64,000 nucleotides of DNA from Clostridiales bacterium (lineage in GTDB: Bacteria > Bacillota > Clostridia > Oscillospirales > Oscillospiraceae). The stretch lies in contig JALFUW010000025.1 in NCBI GenBank assembly GCA_022786995.1, positions 1 through 64,000 of the forward strand, in the 5' to 3' direction. Positions within the stretch are counted from its first letter, which is position 1. The number at the start of each line of letters is the position of its first letter. The position numbers were made by a program, and so were the translations under genes. Shown here piece after piece: positions 25,375 through 36,748 of this stretch. The notes beneath the pieces are model-generated. The model saw only the letters and a list, made by a program, of their open reading frames with translations, was not told the DNA's origin and searched no databases.

Positions 25375-26075
25375 GTGTATCGGAAGAACTGATTCACCTT
25401 GCCCAGGCCGGGGACAGGGATGCCGCGGAAAAGCTGGTAACAGAAAACTCCGGCCTGATCTGGGCAGTGGCAAGACGTTTCCTCGGCAGAGGCGTGGAGA
25501 CAGACGATTTGTATCAGCTTGGCTGCATGGGATTCCTGAAAGCGGTAGATGGATTCGATCTGTCCTTCGGAACACAGTTTTCCACCTACGCGGTGCCGAA
25601 AATCGCCGGTGAAATCCGACGTTTTTTGCGTGACGACGGAGCTGTGAAGGTATCGAGGAGTATTAAAGAGCGTGCCGCTGTTATCCGCTCCTGCCGCAAC
25701 CAGCTGGCAGCCGCGCTGGGAAGGGAACCGACAATTCAGGAGATATCGCGGCAGACCGGCATTTCGCCGGAGGATATCGCGCTGGCCGAAACGGCAACCG
25801 CTTCTACGGAATCCATCCAGCAAGAAAATGGGGAAGAGGGCTTTTCTCTGGAGGATGTTCTGACTGATACAGAATCAGAAGATCAGATGCTGGAGAAAAT
25901 CGCACTGCGTCAGGCAATTGCGAAGCTGCCCCAGCGGGAACGCTCCGTTGTGGAGCTTCGGTACTTCCACAGTCTGACCCAGCAGAGAGTTGCGAAAATT
26001 CTGGATGTCAGTCAGGTGCAGGTATCCCGCATTGAAAAAAGGGCCATTGCTCTGCTGCATGAAATGCTGAACTAA
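25371..26075 (+). CDS. sigF: Forespore sigma factor F
   Basis: 234 aa sigma-70 family factor. Region 2 (DDLYQLGCMGFLKAVDGFD, FSTYAVPKIAGEIRRFLRDDG), the GAVKVSRSIKE segment, region 3 and region 4.2 helix-turn-helix (TQQRVAKILDVSQVQVSRIEKRA) are complete. Region 3 holds a slightly long acidic linker (about residues 140-170). Its TAA stop (26073-26075) coincides with the TA boundary of a MITE copy, so the element abuts the gene exactly. The protein length is normal, so insertion has not visibly damaged it. Confidence 0.97.
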   Translation: MSVSEELIHLAQAGDRDAAEKLVTENSGLIWAVARRFLGRGVETDDLYQLGCMGFLKAVDGFDLSFGTQFSTYAVPKIAGEIRRFLRDDGAVKVSRSIKERAAVIRSCRNQLAAALGREPTIQEISRQTGISPEDIALAETATASTESIQQENGEEGFSLEDVLTDTESEDQMLEKIALRQAIAKLPQRERSVVELRYFHSLTQQRVAKILDVSQVQVSRIEKRAIALLHEMLN

Positions 26076-26239
26076 GGAAACGCTGATTAAATCGTCTGCG
26101 GCTGGGCGGCGAATCTTTTGCCCCTTCCGTGCAGTTCTGACAACGGGAAATACATACAGTATTCCTCCATTTTCAGAACTTTCGGCTGGGCCAAAATCTT
26201 CTGCCGCCAGCTCTTGCCGATTTATTCAGAGCTTCCCTA
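26073..26239. mobile_element. Palindromic MITE, copy 1 (TA target)
   Basis: About 165 bp non-coding element with imperfect 20 bp terminal inverted repeats (AGGAAACGCTGATTAAATCG and, inverted, GGGAAGCTCTGAATAAATCG; 16 of 20 identical), flanked by TA on both sides. The inner halves are also roughly complementary (GGCGAATCTTTTG with CAAAATCTTCTGCC). It aligns along its whole length with the element at 49819-49985 in reverse orientation, sharing ATCTTTTGCCCC, CGTGCAGT, GGGAAATACAT.CAGTATTCC and CAAAATCT. TA target and palindromy fit an IS630/mariner-mobilised MITE. It lies between sigF and the pcrA promoter and could fold as a hairpin in the sigF transcript. Confidence 0.8.
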
Positions 26240-26249
26240 AAACAAACAC

Positions 26250-26278
26250 TTTACCTTTTGAGAAAAATGCGCTAAAAT
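26250..26278 (+). promoter_or_regulatory. pcrA promoter
   Basis: TTTACC (26250-26255), 17 bp spacer and TAAAAT (26273-26278), about 30 bases before the start codon and only 10 bases after the end of the MITE. Confidence 0.65.
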
Positions 26279-26309
26279 GGTCGCATCTTATATTTGGATT
26301 GGTGCGACT

Positions 26310-28706
26310 ATGAACGAACAACTGGATGAACGTTTTTTAACTGCCCGGCGCCGCTATATCGAGAGCCAGTTTTCTCAGCTCAATGAAATGCAGCGTCAGG
26401 CGGTGATGACGACGGAAGGTCCGCTTTTGCTGCTGGCTGGCGCTGGAAGCGGAAAGACGACGGTTCTCATTAACCGAATCGCAAATCTTATGCGGTTTGG
26501 CCGCGGCAGCGACAGTAATGAGATTCCTGCCGATGTTTCTGAGGATGACGTTGCTTTTCTTGAATCCCTTGAGCCGGATGGCGAATATGACCGCTGGCGT
26601 GCCGAGCATCTTTGTACGGTGGAACCGGCGGCACCCTGGAGCATTCTGGCGATTACGTTTACCAACAAGGCGGCAAATGAAATCCGCGACCGCCTGTCAT
26701 CCCTGCTGGGCCCCGGTGCCCAGGATATCTGGGCAATGACCTTCCACTCCGCCTGCTGCCGGATTCTTCGGCGGGACATTGAGATAATGGGCTATACCCG
26801 CAGCTTTACCATCTATGATACATCGGATTCCGAGCGGATCATGAAGGATATCATCAAGGACATGGGCCTGGATGATAAGACCTTCCCGGCAAAATATGTT
26901 CTTGGAGCCATCAGCCGGGAAAAGGATAAGATGGTGTCCCCGGAGGAAATGCTGGAACGGGCGGAAGCCAGCGGAGATCTACGGGCTTTGCACATTGCCC
27001 GATGCTATGTAAAGTATCAGACCCGTCTGAAGGACAACAACGCGCTGGACTTTGACGATATTATTTTCGTGACGGTAAAGCTTCTGCAGGAGCATGAGGA
27101 TGTCAGGCAGTATTATCAGCGCAAGTTCCGATATGTACTGGTGGACGAGTATCAGGATACCAACCATATGCAGTATCTTCTGACCTCTTTGCTGGCGGGC
27201 GGGTATGAAAACGTCTGTGTGGTTGGCGACGATGATCAGAGCATCTATCGATTCCGCGGCGCTACCATTGAGAATATTCTGAACTTTGAAAAACAGTACC
27301 GTGGCTGCCGTACCATTCGGCTGGAACAGAACTATCGTTCAACACAGTCGATTCTGGACGCGGCGAATGCGGTGATTTCTCACAACCTCGGGCGGAAAGG
27401 AAAACGTCTGTGGACATCTAACGGACGTGGAGACCCCATTACCCTGTACGAAGCCAGCGACGAGGGAACGGAAGGCAATTATGTCGCCAGCCGCATCATA
27501 GCCGGTTCCCGGGGCAAGAATTTCAAGGACTTTGCAATCCTTTATCGAACGAACGCGCAGTCCAATGCTCTGGAATTCGCGCTGAAACGAAACGGAATTC
27601 CGTATCGCGTCATTGGCGGCACCCGCTTTTTTGACCGGGCGGAAGTCAAGGATATGCTGTCCTATCTGTGCGTTATCAACAACCGCACCGATGATCTCCG
27701 GCTGCGGAGAATTATCAACAATCCGCCCCGGGGGTTGGGCGCCAAGACCATTGAAACAGCCCAGCGGCTGGCGGACGCGGCGCATAAGCCGCTGTATGAT
27801 ATCGTGTCCGATCCCTATTCCTACGCACCGCTGGAAAAACCGGCTATGAAGCTGCTGCAATTCTCCGCGCTGATCGAGGAACTGGCGCAGATGCTGGACG
27901 ACGGTATGAGCCTGCCTGATTTCTACGAGGAACTGCTCATTCGTTCCGGCTATGTGGATATGCTGAAGGCGAAAGATACAGAGGAGAATAAGACCCGGCT
28001 TGAAAACGTCCGTGAATTGAAATCCAGCATTCTGTCCTACATGGAGAACACAGAAGCGCCGACGTTGGCAGGATTCCTTGAGGAAATTGCCCTGTACACC
28101 GACTTGGAGCAGTACAACGACAGCGATGACGCAGTTGTCATGATGACCATGCACTCGGCAAAGGGTCTGGAATTTCCCAATGTGTTCCTTGTTGGCTTCG
28201 AGGACGGCCTCTTCCCGGGTATGCGCGCCATCGGAGATGCCGAGGAAATGGAGGAGGAACGGCGGCTGTGCTATGTTGCCATTACCCGGGCAAAGCAGTC
28301 GCTGACCATCAGTTACGCCCGGCAGCGAATGCTGTATGGCCGCACCTCTGCGTCGCTGCCTTCCCGGTTTCTGAAAGAAATCCCGGAAGAATGCCTGATT
28401 CGCAAGGGCGGCTACCGCCGCGCGGCCCCGGAATACGGCGGCTATGTTGATTATTCCCAGAGCCGTCCATCACCTGCCCGTAAACCCCAGCCACGGTTTA
28501 CAGGAAGCTCCGTCGGCACATCCGCGGGGGTCGCGATGCTGGAACTGAATGCCGGGGATATGATCCAGCATGCTGCATTCGGCCGGGGTATGGTGCTGTC
28601 CGTTATGAAGATGGGCGCAGATGCACTGCTCGAAATTGCCTTTGACGATATCGGCACCAAAAAGCTGATGGCGAAAACGGCCTCAGCCCACATGAAAAAG
28701 CTGTAA
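26310..28706 (+). CDS. pcrA: ATP-dependent 3'-5' DNA helicase PcrA/UvrD
   Basis: 798 aa superfamily 1A helicase for repair and replication-conflict resolution. Q motif LNEMQRQAV, Walker A GAGSGKTT, motif Ia ITFTNKAANEI, Walker B VLVDEYQDTN, motif III VVGDDDQSIYRFRGA, motif IV EQNYRS, motif V TMHSAKGLEFPNVF and motif VI VAITRAK are visible, plus a C-terminal Tudor-like segment (GDMIQHAAFGRGMVLSV). An acidic insertion of about 50 residues (SDSNEIPADVSEDDVAFLE) separates Walker A from motif Ia. The start ATG 26310 is chosen from the promoter position; an in-frame ATG at 26277 lies inside the -10 box. Confidence 0.95.
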   Translation: MNEQLDERFLTARRRYIESQFSQLNEMQRQAVMTTEGPLLLLAGAGSGKTTVLINRIANLMRFGRGSDSNEIPADVSEDDVAFLESLEPDGEYDRWRAEHLCTVEPAAPWSILAITFTNKAANEIRDRLSSLLGPGAQDIWAMTFHSACCRILRRDIEIMGYTRSFTIYDTSDSERIMKDIIKDMGLDDKTFPAKYVLGAISREKDKMVSPEEMLERAEASGDLRALHIARCYVKYQTRLKDNNALDFDDIIFVTVKLLQEHEDVRQYYQRKFRYVLVDEYQDTNHMQYLLTSLLAGGYENVCVVGDDDQSIYRFRGATIENILNFEKQYRGCRTIRLEQNYRSTQSILDAANAVISHNLGRKGKRLWTSNGRGDPITLYEASDEGTEGNYVASRIIAGSRGKNFKDFAILYRTNAQSNALEFALKRNGIPYRVIGGTRFFDRAEVKDMLSYLCVINNRTDDLRLRRIINNPPRGLGAKTIETAQRLADAAHKPLYDIVSDPYSYAPLEKPAMKLLQFSALIEELAQMLDDGMSLPDFYEELLIRSGYVDMLKAKDTEENKTRLENVRELKSSILSYMENTEAPTLAGFLEEIALYTDLEQYNDSDDAVVMMTMHSAKGLEFPNVFLVGFEDGLFPGMRAIGDAEEMEEERRLCYVAITRAKQSLTISYARQRMLYGRTSASLPSRFLKEIPEECLIRKGGYRRAAPEYGGYVDYSQSRPSPARKPQPRFTGSSVGTSAGVAMLELNAGDMIQHAAFGRGMVLSVMKMGADALLEIAFDDIGTKKLMAKTASAHMKKL

Positions 28707-28751
28707 TTTTTGTAAAATCCCGGGCATATCCTGTTCCCGGAGGGGATGGGC

Positions 28752-31350
<2,599 letters not shown>

Positions 31351-31354
31351 AACA

Positions 31355-31392
31355 GACGGAGGTCAGCTCACAGGGGCTGACCTCCGTCTTTA
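31355..31392. terminator. Bidirectional terminator after ligA
   Basis: 13 bp perfect stem GACGGAGGTCAGC/GCTGACCTCCGTC with an 8 nt loop and a short TTT tail on the plus strand. It lies between ligA and the convergent small gene. Confidence 0.8.
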
Positions 31393-31599
31393 CAGAGTAA
31401 AATCTTCCTGATCATATTTGGAAAAATCCAGTGCTTTCGCCTTCTTTGGAATCCGTTTGCAGGGATCATATCGGAAGCGCCAGCACTTATCCTCCGGCAG
31501 ACGCAGTCCTTTCCGGGCGCACAGAATCTGCCCATCCTCAAGCTCCGCACCGCTTTCGCAATAGCTGCAGAGTCGTTTCATTTTTTTTCGAAACAGCAT
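31390..31599 (-). CDS. Small conserved cysteine-rich protein, function unknown
   Basis: 69 aa from ATG 31599 (GGAGGG 6 nt upstream). The sequence MLFRKKMKRLCSYCESGAEL has a CxxC pair, with further cysteines in ILCARKG, DKCWRF and DPCKR, so a small metal- or cluster-binding fold is possible. The C-terminus is polar (KKAKALDFSKYDQEDFTL). I do not recognise a named family. It lies downstream of the ylbJ-like gene on the same strand with a 30 base gap and is probably co-transcribed. Confidence 0.75.
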   Translation of the reverse strand: MLFRKKMKRLCSYCESGAELEDGQILCARKGLRLPEDKCWRFRYDPCKRIPKKAKALDFSKYDQEDFTL

Positions 31600-31629
31600 A
31601 ATTCGCCCTCCACATATCATTCTTACATA

Positions 31630-32598
31630 TTATACACCAGACAGAGCCTGATTTCCACTTCTTTTTTTACGGATCCTGTACAGCAGGGGTAGAACAAATA
31701 AAAATGGTACAATCGTCCGATATACGATGCAGCAGCTCAGAACAAGGCTGACCAGAAGCTGTATCATTTTTCCTAACCAATAGTATCGCAAAGACAGAGC
31801 CTTTGTAACGGAGACAGTTTGCGCCGTAACACACAACCCGCCTGCCGCAAGCATTCCGCTGCATAGGATGAAGCGGATAGAAACATTGGAAATCTGTGTC
31901 AATTCACAGCATCCATTGGACAGCTCCAGCAACCCGACAACCGCGACACGCACAGCCTGCGGCAAAAGCCAAAGAAACCATCTGTCCAGGAAAGCAATCC
32001 ATACACGAAACAGAACAATCCAGCCGCACACGACGCCCATTGTCTTGACGGCCCCCGCCATAATGTCACCATTTGAACTGACAGGCTGCTTATCAACACA
32101 TTCGGAATCATCCATATCAGACAAACAGCGTGCCGCAACCAGTGCGCCAGCGATATGGATTCCCCATAGTGCCCATGGCATCCAGGGCTTTGGAAACATC
32201 TGACCGACCACGCCAAAGACAAACGCGGGACCTGCGTTATTGCAGAACGCTAGCAGCTTCTGTGCCGAAGCTTTCCGCAAATGCCCATCCGCGTAGGCTT
32301 GATAGACACTCTGTGCCCCCACGGGGTATCCTCCCAGAAAGCAGGGAAGCGCAAGGGCCCCAGCTCCCCGAGGAAAACCAAGCAGAGAAGGTAGGCCCTT
32401 TTCCCGCCACGAAAAAGAGGCGGAGAAACTGAGGAAGGTGGAGGACAGGAGAAAAAAGGGAAACAGTGCCGGAATCACTGTTCGAACGCACATATCAATA
32501 CCATCAGCCGCCCCGGAAAGGGTGGTCTTCCCATCCAGAATCAGTATTAGCAGTCCGAGCGCGGATAAAATACAGGTTAATTGCCTGTGTCGATTCAC
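31630..32598 (-). CDS. YlbJ-like sporulation integral membrane protein (nucleoside recognition domain)
   Basis: 322 aa, about eight membrane helices. Signature stretches are TVIPALFPFFLLSSTFLS, FLGGYPVGAQSVYQAYADG and LLAFCNNAGPAFVFGVVGQMF, which match the Gate/nucleoside-recognition fold of SpmA, SpmB and YlbJ. B. subtilis YlbJ is longer (about 400 aa). I choose GTG at 32598, because GAGGTGAGG lies just upstream, over an in-frame ATG at 32646. It is divergent from yqfC, and both are probably sporulation genes. The transported substrate, if any, is unknown. Confidence 0.78.
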   Translation of the reverse strand: MNRHRQLTCILSALGLLILILDGKTTLSGAADGIDMCVRTVIPALFPFFLLSSTFLSFSASFSWREKGLPSLLGFPRGAGALALPCFLGGYPVGAQSVYQAYADGHLRKASAQKLLAFCNNAGPAFVFGVVGQMFPKPWMPWALWGIHIAGALVAARCLSDMDDSECVDKQPVSSNGDIMAGAVKTMGVVCGWIVLFRVWIAFLDRWFLWLLPQAVRVAVVGLLELSNGCCELTQISNVSIRFILCSGMLAAGGLCVTAQTVSVTKALSLRYYWLGKMIQLLVSLVLSCCIVYRTIVPFLFVLPLLYRIRKKRSGNQALSGV

Positions 32599-32673
32599 GT
32601 TCCTCACCTCGAAAGAATCTATGCAAACGAGGGTGCAGTCATTCATATCATAGTCAAAAAGGGGGTGTACGGT

Positions 32674-32961
32674 ATGGGAAAAGGATATCGAATCATGGAA
32701 CTGCTTGCAGACCGGGCGGAATTGGAATCAGAACCGATGCCGGCACAGCCCATTATCGAAATTGCCGGTGAGCAACGGATACTTGTTGAAAACCACAGGG
32801 GCGTCAGTGCATACAGTACGGAAAAGGTTGTCATCAACGTTGAATTCGGCACGATCTGTGTTTGTGGGTGCGGTCTTCGTCTGTTTCGGATGACAAAGGA
32901 ACAGCTGGTGATTCGAGGCAGGATTGACACCGTCTCCTTGCAGAGGAGGAATGGAAAATGA
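32674..32961 (+). CDS. yqfC: Sporulation protein YqfC (YabP/YqfC family)
   Basis: 95 aa beta-rich protein. IIEIAGEQRILVENHRGVSAYSTEKVVINVEFGTICVCG and the C-terminal LVIRGRIDTVSL match the YabP/YqfC family. It is a mother-cell sporulation gene in Bacillus. The ATG at 32674 has GGGGGTG upstream. It overlaps yqfD by 4 nt, as in most spore formers. Confidence 0.92.
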   Translation: MGKGYRIMELLADRAELESEPMPAQPIIEIAGEQRILVENHRGVSAYSTEKVVINVEFGTICVCGCGLRLFRMTKEQLVIRGRIDTVSLQRRNGK

Positions 32962-34154
32962 CGTTCTGGAGATCCATCGACGGGCTCGTCGATGTGGAGT
33001 TAACCGCGGCGGAACCGGAAAAAGCGCTGACCGCTATCACACTCTCAGGCATAGGGCTGTTCGAGGTGCGTCATGATAAGAATCTTGTCTGCTCCTTTTC
33101 CATTCTGCGCAGAGACTATGCCAGACTGGCAGCATTGTGCGAAAAACAGGGACTGTCTTTGAAAACGAATCGCAGGCGAGGGATTTACTATGATTTTCTA
33201 AAGCTGCGTCATCGGAAAATACTGCTGACAGGCATAGGACTGCTTCTGTTCAGCGCACTTTTTCTGCCGTCAAGAATCCTGTTCGTCCGTGTGGAGGGAA
33301 ATGATGGGATACCGGCAAATCGGATCCTTTCCGTGGCGGAGGAATGCGGAATCCATATGGGTGCCTCCAGAAGGTATGTTCGTAGCGAGAAAGTCAAAAA
33401 TGCCTTATTGGACGCGATCCCACAGCTTCAGTGGGCAGGTGTGAATACGAGCGGCTGTACGGCCGTCATTTCTGTCCGGGAACGGGTGGTCAGCCCTTCT
33501 TTTCAGGAGCAAAGCGCTGTATCAAGCATCATAGCTGACAGGGACGGCTATATTCTATCCTGTGTCGTTACGCAGGGTACTGCCAAGATTCAGCCGGGGC
33601 AGTCTGTTCGAAAGGGACAAACACTGATTTCCGGCTATACGGAATGCGGCATTTACATTCAGGCGGCGCAGGCAAAAGGCGAGATCATTGCCCAGACCAA
33701 CAGGGAACTGAATGTGGTTGCCCCCGTAAACTGTATGAAACGGACAGTCAGGACAGATTCCACAAGGGGGATCAGCCTGCTTCTGGGAAAAAAACGTATC
33801 TTTTTTTGGAAAGGTAGTGGAATTTTGGATGCCGGATGTGGTAGAATGTATAAACAGTATGATTTAACGTTACCGGGCGGTTTTCGGCTGCCCGTCGCTC
33901 TGTGCGTGGACACATACAAGCACTTTGATTTGGAGAACTATGCGTCCGAGGCATCTTCACTGGAAGCGTTTGCCCCTCGCTATCTGAAATCACAAATGGT
34001 CGCGGGACAGATTCAGAGCGGTACGCAGGCGGTTGTGCGAAGCGGTGACGTGCTTCTGCTTAGGGGAAGCTATGTCTGCACAGAATCAATCGGTAAAGTG
34101 AAACCAGAACAGATTGGAGAGACAAATGGCAAAACAAACGGAGAGAATCGTTAA
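32958..34154 (+). CDS. yqfD: Sporulation protein YqfD
   Basis: 398 aa. An N-terminal soluble part (to about residue 85) is followed by one membrane helix (ILLTGIGLLLFSALFLPSRI), then an extracytoplasmic POTRA-like domain (FVRVEGNDGIPANRILSVAEECGIHMGASRRYV) and a SpoIV-like region (GTAKIQPGQSVRKGQTLISG). Stage IV sporulation membrane protein by family. The last 29 nt overlap the phoH gene. Confidence 0.92.
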   Translation: MTFWRSIDGLVDVELTAAEPEKALTAITLSGIGLFEVRHDKNLVCSFSILRRDYARLAALCEKQGLSLKTNRRRGIYYDFLKLRHRKILLTGIGLLLFSALFLPSRILFVRVEGNDGIPANRILSVAEECGIHMGASRRYVRSEKVKNALLDAIPQLQWAGVNTSGCTAVISVRERVVSPSFQEQSAVSSIIADRDGYILSCVVTQGTAKIQPGQSVRKGQTLISGYTECGIYIQAAQAKGEIIAQTNRELNVVAPVNCMKRTVRTDSTRGISLLLGKKRIFFWKGSGILDAGCGRMYKQYDLTLPGGFRLPVALCVDTYKHFDLENYASEASSLEAFAPRYLKSQMVAGQIQSGTQAVVRSGDVLLLRGSYVCTESIGKVKPEQIGETNGKTNGENR

Positions 34155-35139
34155 TGCGGATCGTGTAGAGGACCTGATTGCGGTTTTTGGATCCTTTGAC
34201 GAGAATATCAAGCGTATCGAGCAGGCTTTGAACGTGCAGGTTGTCAATCGCGGCACCGATCTGCGGGTGTCCGGCGACGAGGAAATGGTCGACAAAGCTG
34301 TCCGTACAATCGAGGGGCTTCTGACGCTGGCCTCCAAAGGGGAAGTAATTGATGAGCAGCGTGTCCGATATCTGATTACACTGGTCAATGAGGGAAATGA
34401 TCAGCAGGTCGCCCAGATGACAAAGGACGTGGTCTGCATCACCGCCAAGGGAAAGCCCATCAAAGCCAAAACCGTTGGTCAGCAGCGCTATATGCGGGCG
34501 ATCCAGTCCAATACGGTCACCATTGGCGTTGGCCCTGCCGGTACGGGCAAGACCTATCTGGCTGTGGCGGCAGCGGTTGCCGCTTTTCGTGAGCGAACGG
34601 TGAATCGGATCATTCTGACCCGCCCCGCTGTTGAGGCAGGGGAGCGCCTGGGATTTCTGCCGGGAGATCTGCAGAATAAGGTTGACCCCTACCTTCGCCC
34701 GCTTTACGATGCGCTGTATGATATGCTGGGTGCGGAAACCTTCCAGAAGTACCAGGAGCGCGGCTCCATTGAGGTGGCGCCCCTTGCCTATATGCGCGGC
34801 AGAACGCTGGATGACAGTTTTATCATTCTGGATGAAGCCCAGAATACCACACGGGAGCAGATGAAAATGTTCCTTACCCGTCTGGGTTTTGGTTCGAAAA
34901 TCGTGATCACCGGCGATGTGACCCAAATTGACCTGCCGGAGGATAAGGTTTCCGGCCTGAAGGACGCCATCCGGGTTCTGGACGGAGTAAAAGATATCGC
35001 GATCTGCCGCCTGACCTCAGCGGATGTAGTACGTCATGCGCTGGTACAGGAGATTATCAACGCTTACGAGAAAGCGAACAGCAAGCCGACTGCAAAGAAG
35101 CCCCAGCAGTTCAGCGGGCGGTATAAGAGGAAGAATTAA
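34126..35139 (+). CDS. PhoH family protein (PhoL-type ATPase)
   Basis: 337 aa. An N-terminal KH-like/alpha-beta part precedes a RecA-like ATPase with Walker A GPAGTGKTYLA (near residue 135) and Walker B FIILDEAQNTTREQMK. It is likely an RNA-linked NTPase that works with YbeY, which follows directly. The start ATG 34126 has GGAGA 6 nt upstream inside yqfD. The order yqfD-phoH-ybeY-era is conserved across Firmicutes, often with dgkA and cdd between ybeY and era; both are missing here. Confidence 0.93.
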   Translation: MAKQTERIVNADRVEDLIAVFGSFDENIKRIEQALNVQVVNRGTDLRVSGDEEMVDKAVRTIEGLLTLASKGEVIDEQRVRYLITLVNEGNDQQVAQMTKDVVCITAKGKPIKAKTVGQQRYMRAIQSNTVTIGVGPAGTGKTYLAVAAAVAAFRERTVNRIILTRPAVEAGERLGFLPGDLQNKVDPYLRPLYDALYDMLGAETFQKYQERGSIEVAPLAYMRGRTLDDSFIILDEAQNTTREQMKMFLTRLGFGSKIVITGDVTQIDLPEDKVSGLKDAIRVLDGVKDIAICRLTSADVVRHALVQEIINAYEKANSKPTAKKPQQFSGRYKRKN

Positions 35140-35140
35140 C

Positions 35141-35641
35141 ATGACACATAAGATTAATCTGGTTTTTGAGCAGCTCAGCCTGCAAAAATTTACAATCAGC
35201 GGTATTATCCGTAAATGCATTCAGGAAACGCTCCGTGCCGAGGGCATCAGTGCAAAATGCGAAATTAACGTACTGGTGACCAATGATGGGGGCATTCATA
35301 CCATCAATCGGGAAAGCCGGGGCATCGACAGGCCAACGGATGTATTGAGTTTTCCTATGTTTCAGCTGGAGGCGGGGAATCCACCCAACGACTGGTCAGA
35401 ATATGAGGACCCGGAGACCGGTCTTGTTCCGTTGGGAGATATGTGCATCAGCCTGGAGCGGGCCACGGCGCAGGCGCAGGAATTCGGTCACTCCGTCCGC
35501 CGGGAGGTTGGCTATCTGACCATCCATTCCATGCTGCATCTGCTGGGCTATGACCATCTGGATGAGGCAGAGCAGAAACGCCAGATGCGCGCCAGGGAAG
35601 AAGCAATCGCCGCGGGTATTCACGGAATGTGCAGAGATTGA
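35141..35641 (+). CDS. ybeY: Endoribonuclease YbeY
   Basis: 166 aa metal-dependent RNase for 16S rRNA 3' maturation and ribosome quality control. The zinc triad lies in HSMLHLLGYDH (H-x3-H-x5-H). The TDVLSFPMF segment is also conserved. It carries about 12 extra residues in the loop around NPPNDWSEYEDPETG. It starts one base after the phoH stop, with AGAGGAAG upstream. Confidence 0.96.
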   Translation: MTHKINLVFEQLSLQKFTISGIIRKCIQETLRAEGISAKCEINVLVTNDGGIHTINRESRGIDRPTDVLSFPMFQLEAGNPPNDWSEYEDPETGLVPLGDMCISLERATAQAQEFGHSVRREVGYLTIHSMLHLLGYDHLDEAEQKRQMRAREEAIAAGIHGMCRD

Positions 35642-35661
35642 TGATTACACAGGAGAAGAAT

Positions 35662-36549
35662 ATGAAAACGAAAACCGCTATCATTACCATTGCAGGCCGC
35701 CCCAATGTGGGAAAGTCCACCCTGACCAACTATCTGGTAGGTGAAAAGATTGCCATCGTGTCCAATAAACCCCAGACCACCCGAAATCGAATCTGCGGAA
35801 TTGTCACGAAGGACAACCTGCAATTCATTTTCATGGATACCCCCGGCTACCACAAGGCCCGTACCAAACTGGGAGATTACATGGTCAGCACCGTCCGGGA
35901 GTCCATCTCCGATGTGGACGCCACCATTCTGGTTGTGGAACCAATTCCCTCCGTCGGCACCCAGGAGGAGGCTCTGATTGAGCGAATCCGTGCCACCCAC
36001 TGTCCCGCAATTCTGGTTATAAATAAGATTGATACCGTGGAGAAGGACAAGCTGCTGGAGGTCATTGCGGCCTATTCCGCCACCGGCGCATTTGACTCCA
36101 TCATTCCCATCTCCGCCAAAACCGGCGATGGCGTGGACGTCCTGCTGGCGGAATGCGAAAAGTATGCACAGGAGGGCCCCTTCCTGTTCCCGGATGACGT
36201 AACCACCGACCAGCCGGAGCGGCAGGTCATGGCCGAGATCATTCGGGAAAAGCTTCTGTGGTGTCTGGATAAGGAAATCCCCCACGGAACGGCGGTGGAA
36301 ATCAACACCTTCAGCGAACGTGACAATGGCATTATCGATCTGGATGCTACCATTTACTGCGAAAAGGCCAGCCACAAGGGCATTATCATCGGAAAGCAGG
36401 GAGCCATGCTGAAGAAAATCTCGTCTCTTGCCCGGGCGGATTGTGAGAAATTCATGGGAACCAAAGTCTACCTGACCACATGGGTAAAGGTGAAGGAAAA
36501 CTGGCGTGACAGTGATTTCATGGTTCGAAATTTTGGCTACAGCGAATAA
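35662..36549 (+). CDS. era: GTPase Era
   Basis: 295 aa. G1 GRPNVGKST, G2 TTRNR, G3 DTPGYH, G4 NKID and G5 ISAKTGDG are intact, followed by a KH domain (GIIIGKQGAMLKKISSLARADCEKFMG). It assembles the 30S subunit by binding the 3' end of 16S rRNA. The ATG at 35662 has AGGAG 6 nt upstream. It follows ybeY by 20 bases and precedes yqzL and recO. Confidence 0.97.
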   Translation: MKTKTAIITIAGRPNVGKSTLTNYLVGEKIAIVSNKPQTTRNRICGIVTKDNLQFIFMDTPGYHKARTKLGDYMVSTVRESISDVDATILVVEPIPSVGTQEEALIERIRATHCPAILVINKIDTVEKDKLLEVIAAYSATGAFDSIIPISAKTGDGVDVLLAECEKYAQEGPFLFPDDVTTDQPERQVMAEIIREKLLWCLDKEIPHGTAVEINTFSERDNGIIDLDATIYCEKASHKGIIIGKQGAMLKKISSLARADCEKFMGTKVYLTTWVKVKENWRDSDFMVRNFGYSE

Positions 36550-36604
36550 TTTCCAGTGGTAAAACCGCCATCATTGCAAATCCTATCCACAGGAGGGATG
36601 CACG

Positions 36605-36748
36605 ATGGAAGCAAGAGAGTATTGGCAGCTTTTTTGGGAGACCGGCGCGCCGGAAGCCTATCTACTCTACAGCAGGCAAGTAAAATCGGAGGCACAATAT
36701 GTACTTGACCGTTCAGGGCATCGTCCTGAGAGTGACGGACTACAATGA
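36605..36748 (+). CDS. yqzL: YqzL-like small protein between era and recO
   Basis: 47 codons: begins MEAREYWQLFWETGAPEAYL and ends ESDGLQ. AGGAGGG lies 7 nt before the ATG. Length, position and the W/Y-x-L-F...TG...AYLLY pattern match the YqzL family, which sits between era and recO in Bacillus. The function is unknown. Its last 50 nt overlap recO in another frame, so recO translation may be coupled to it. Confidence 0.8.
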   Translation: MEAREYWQLFWETGAPEAYLLYSRQVKSEAQYVLDRSGHRPESDGLQ

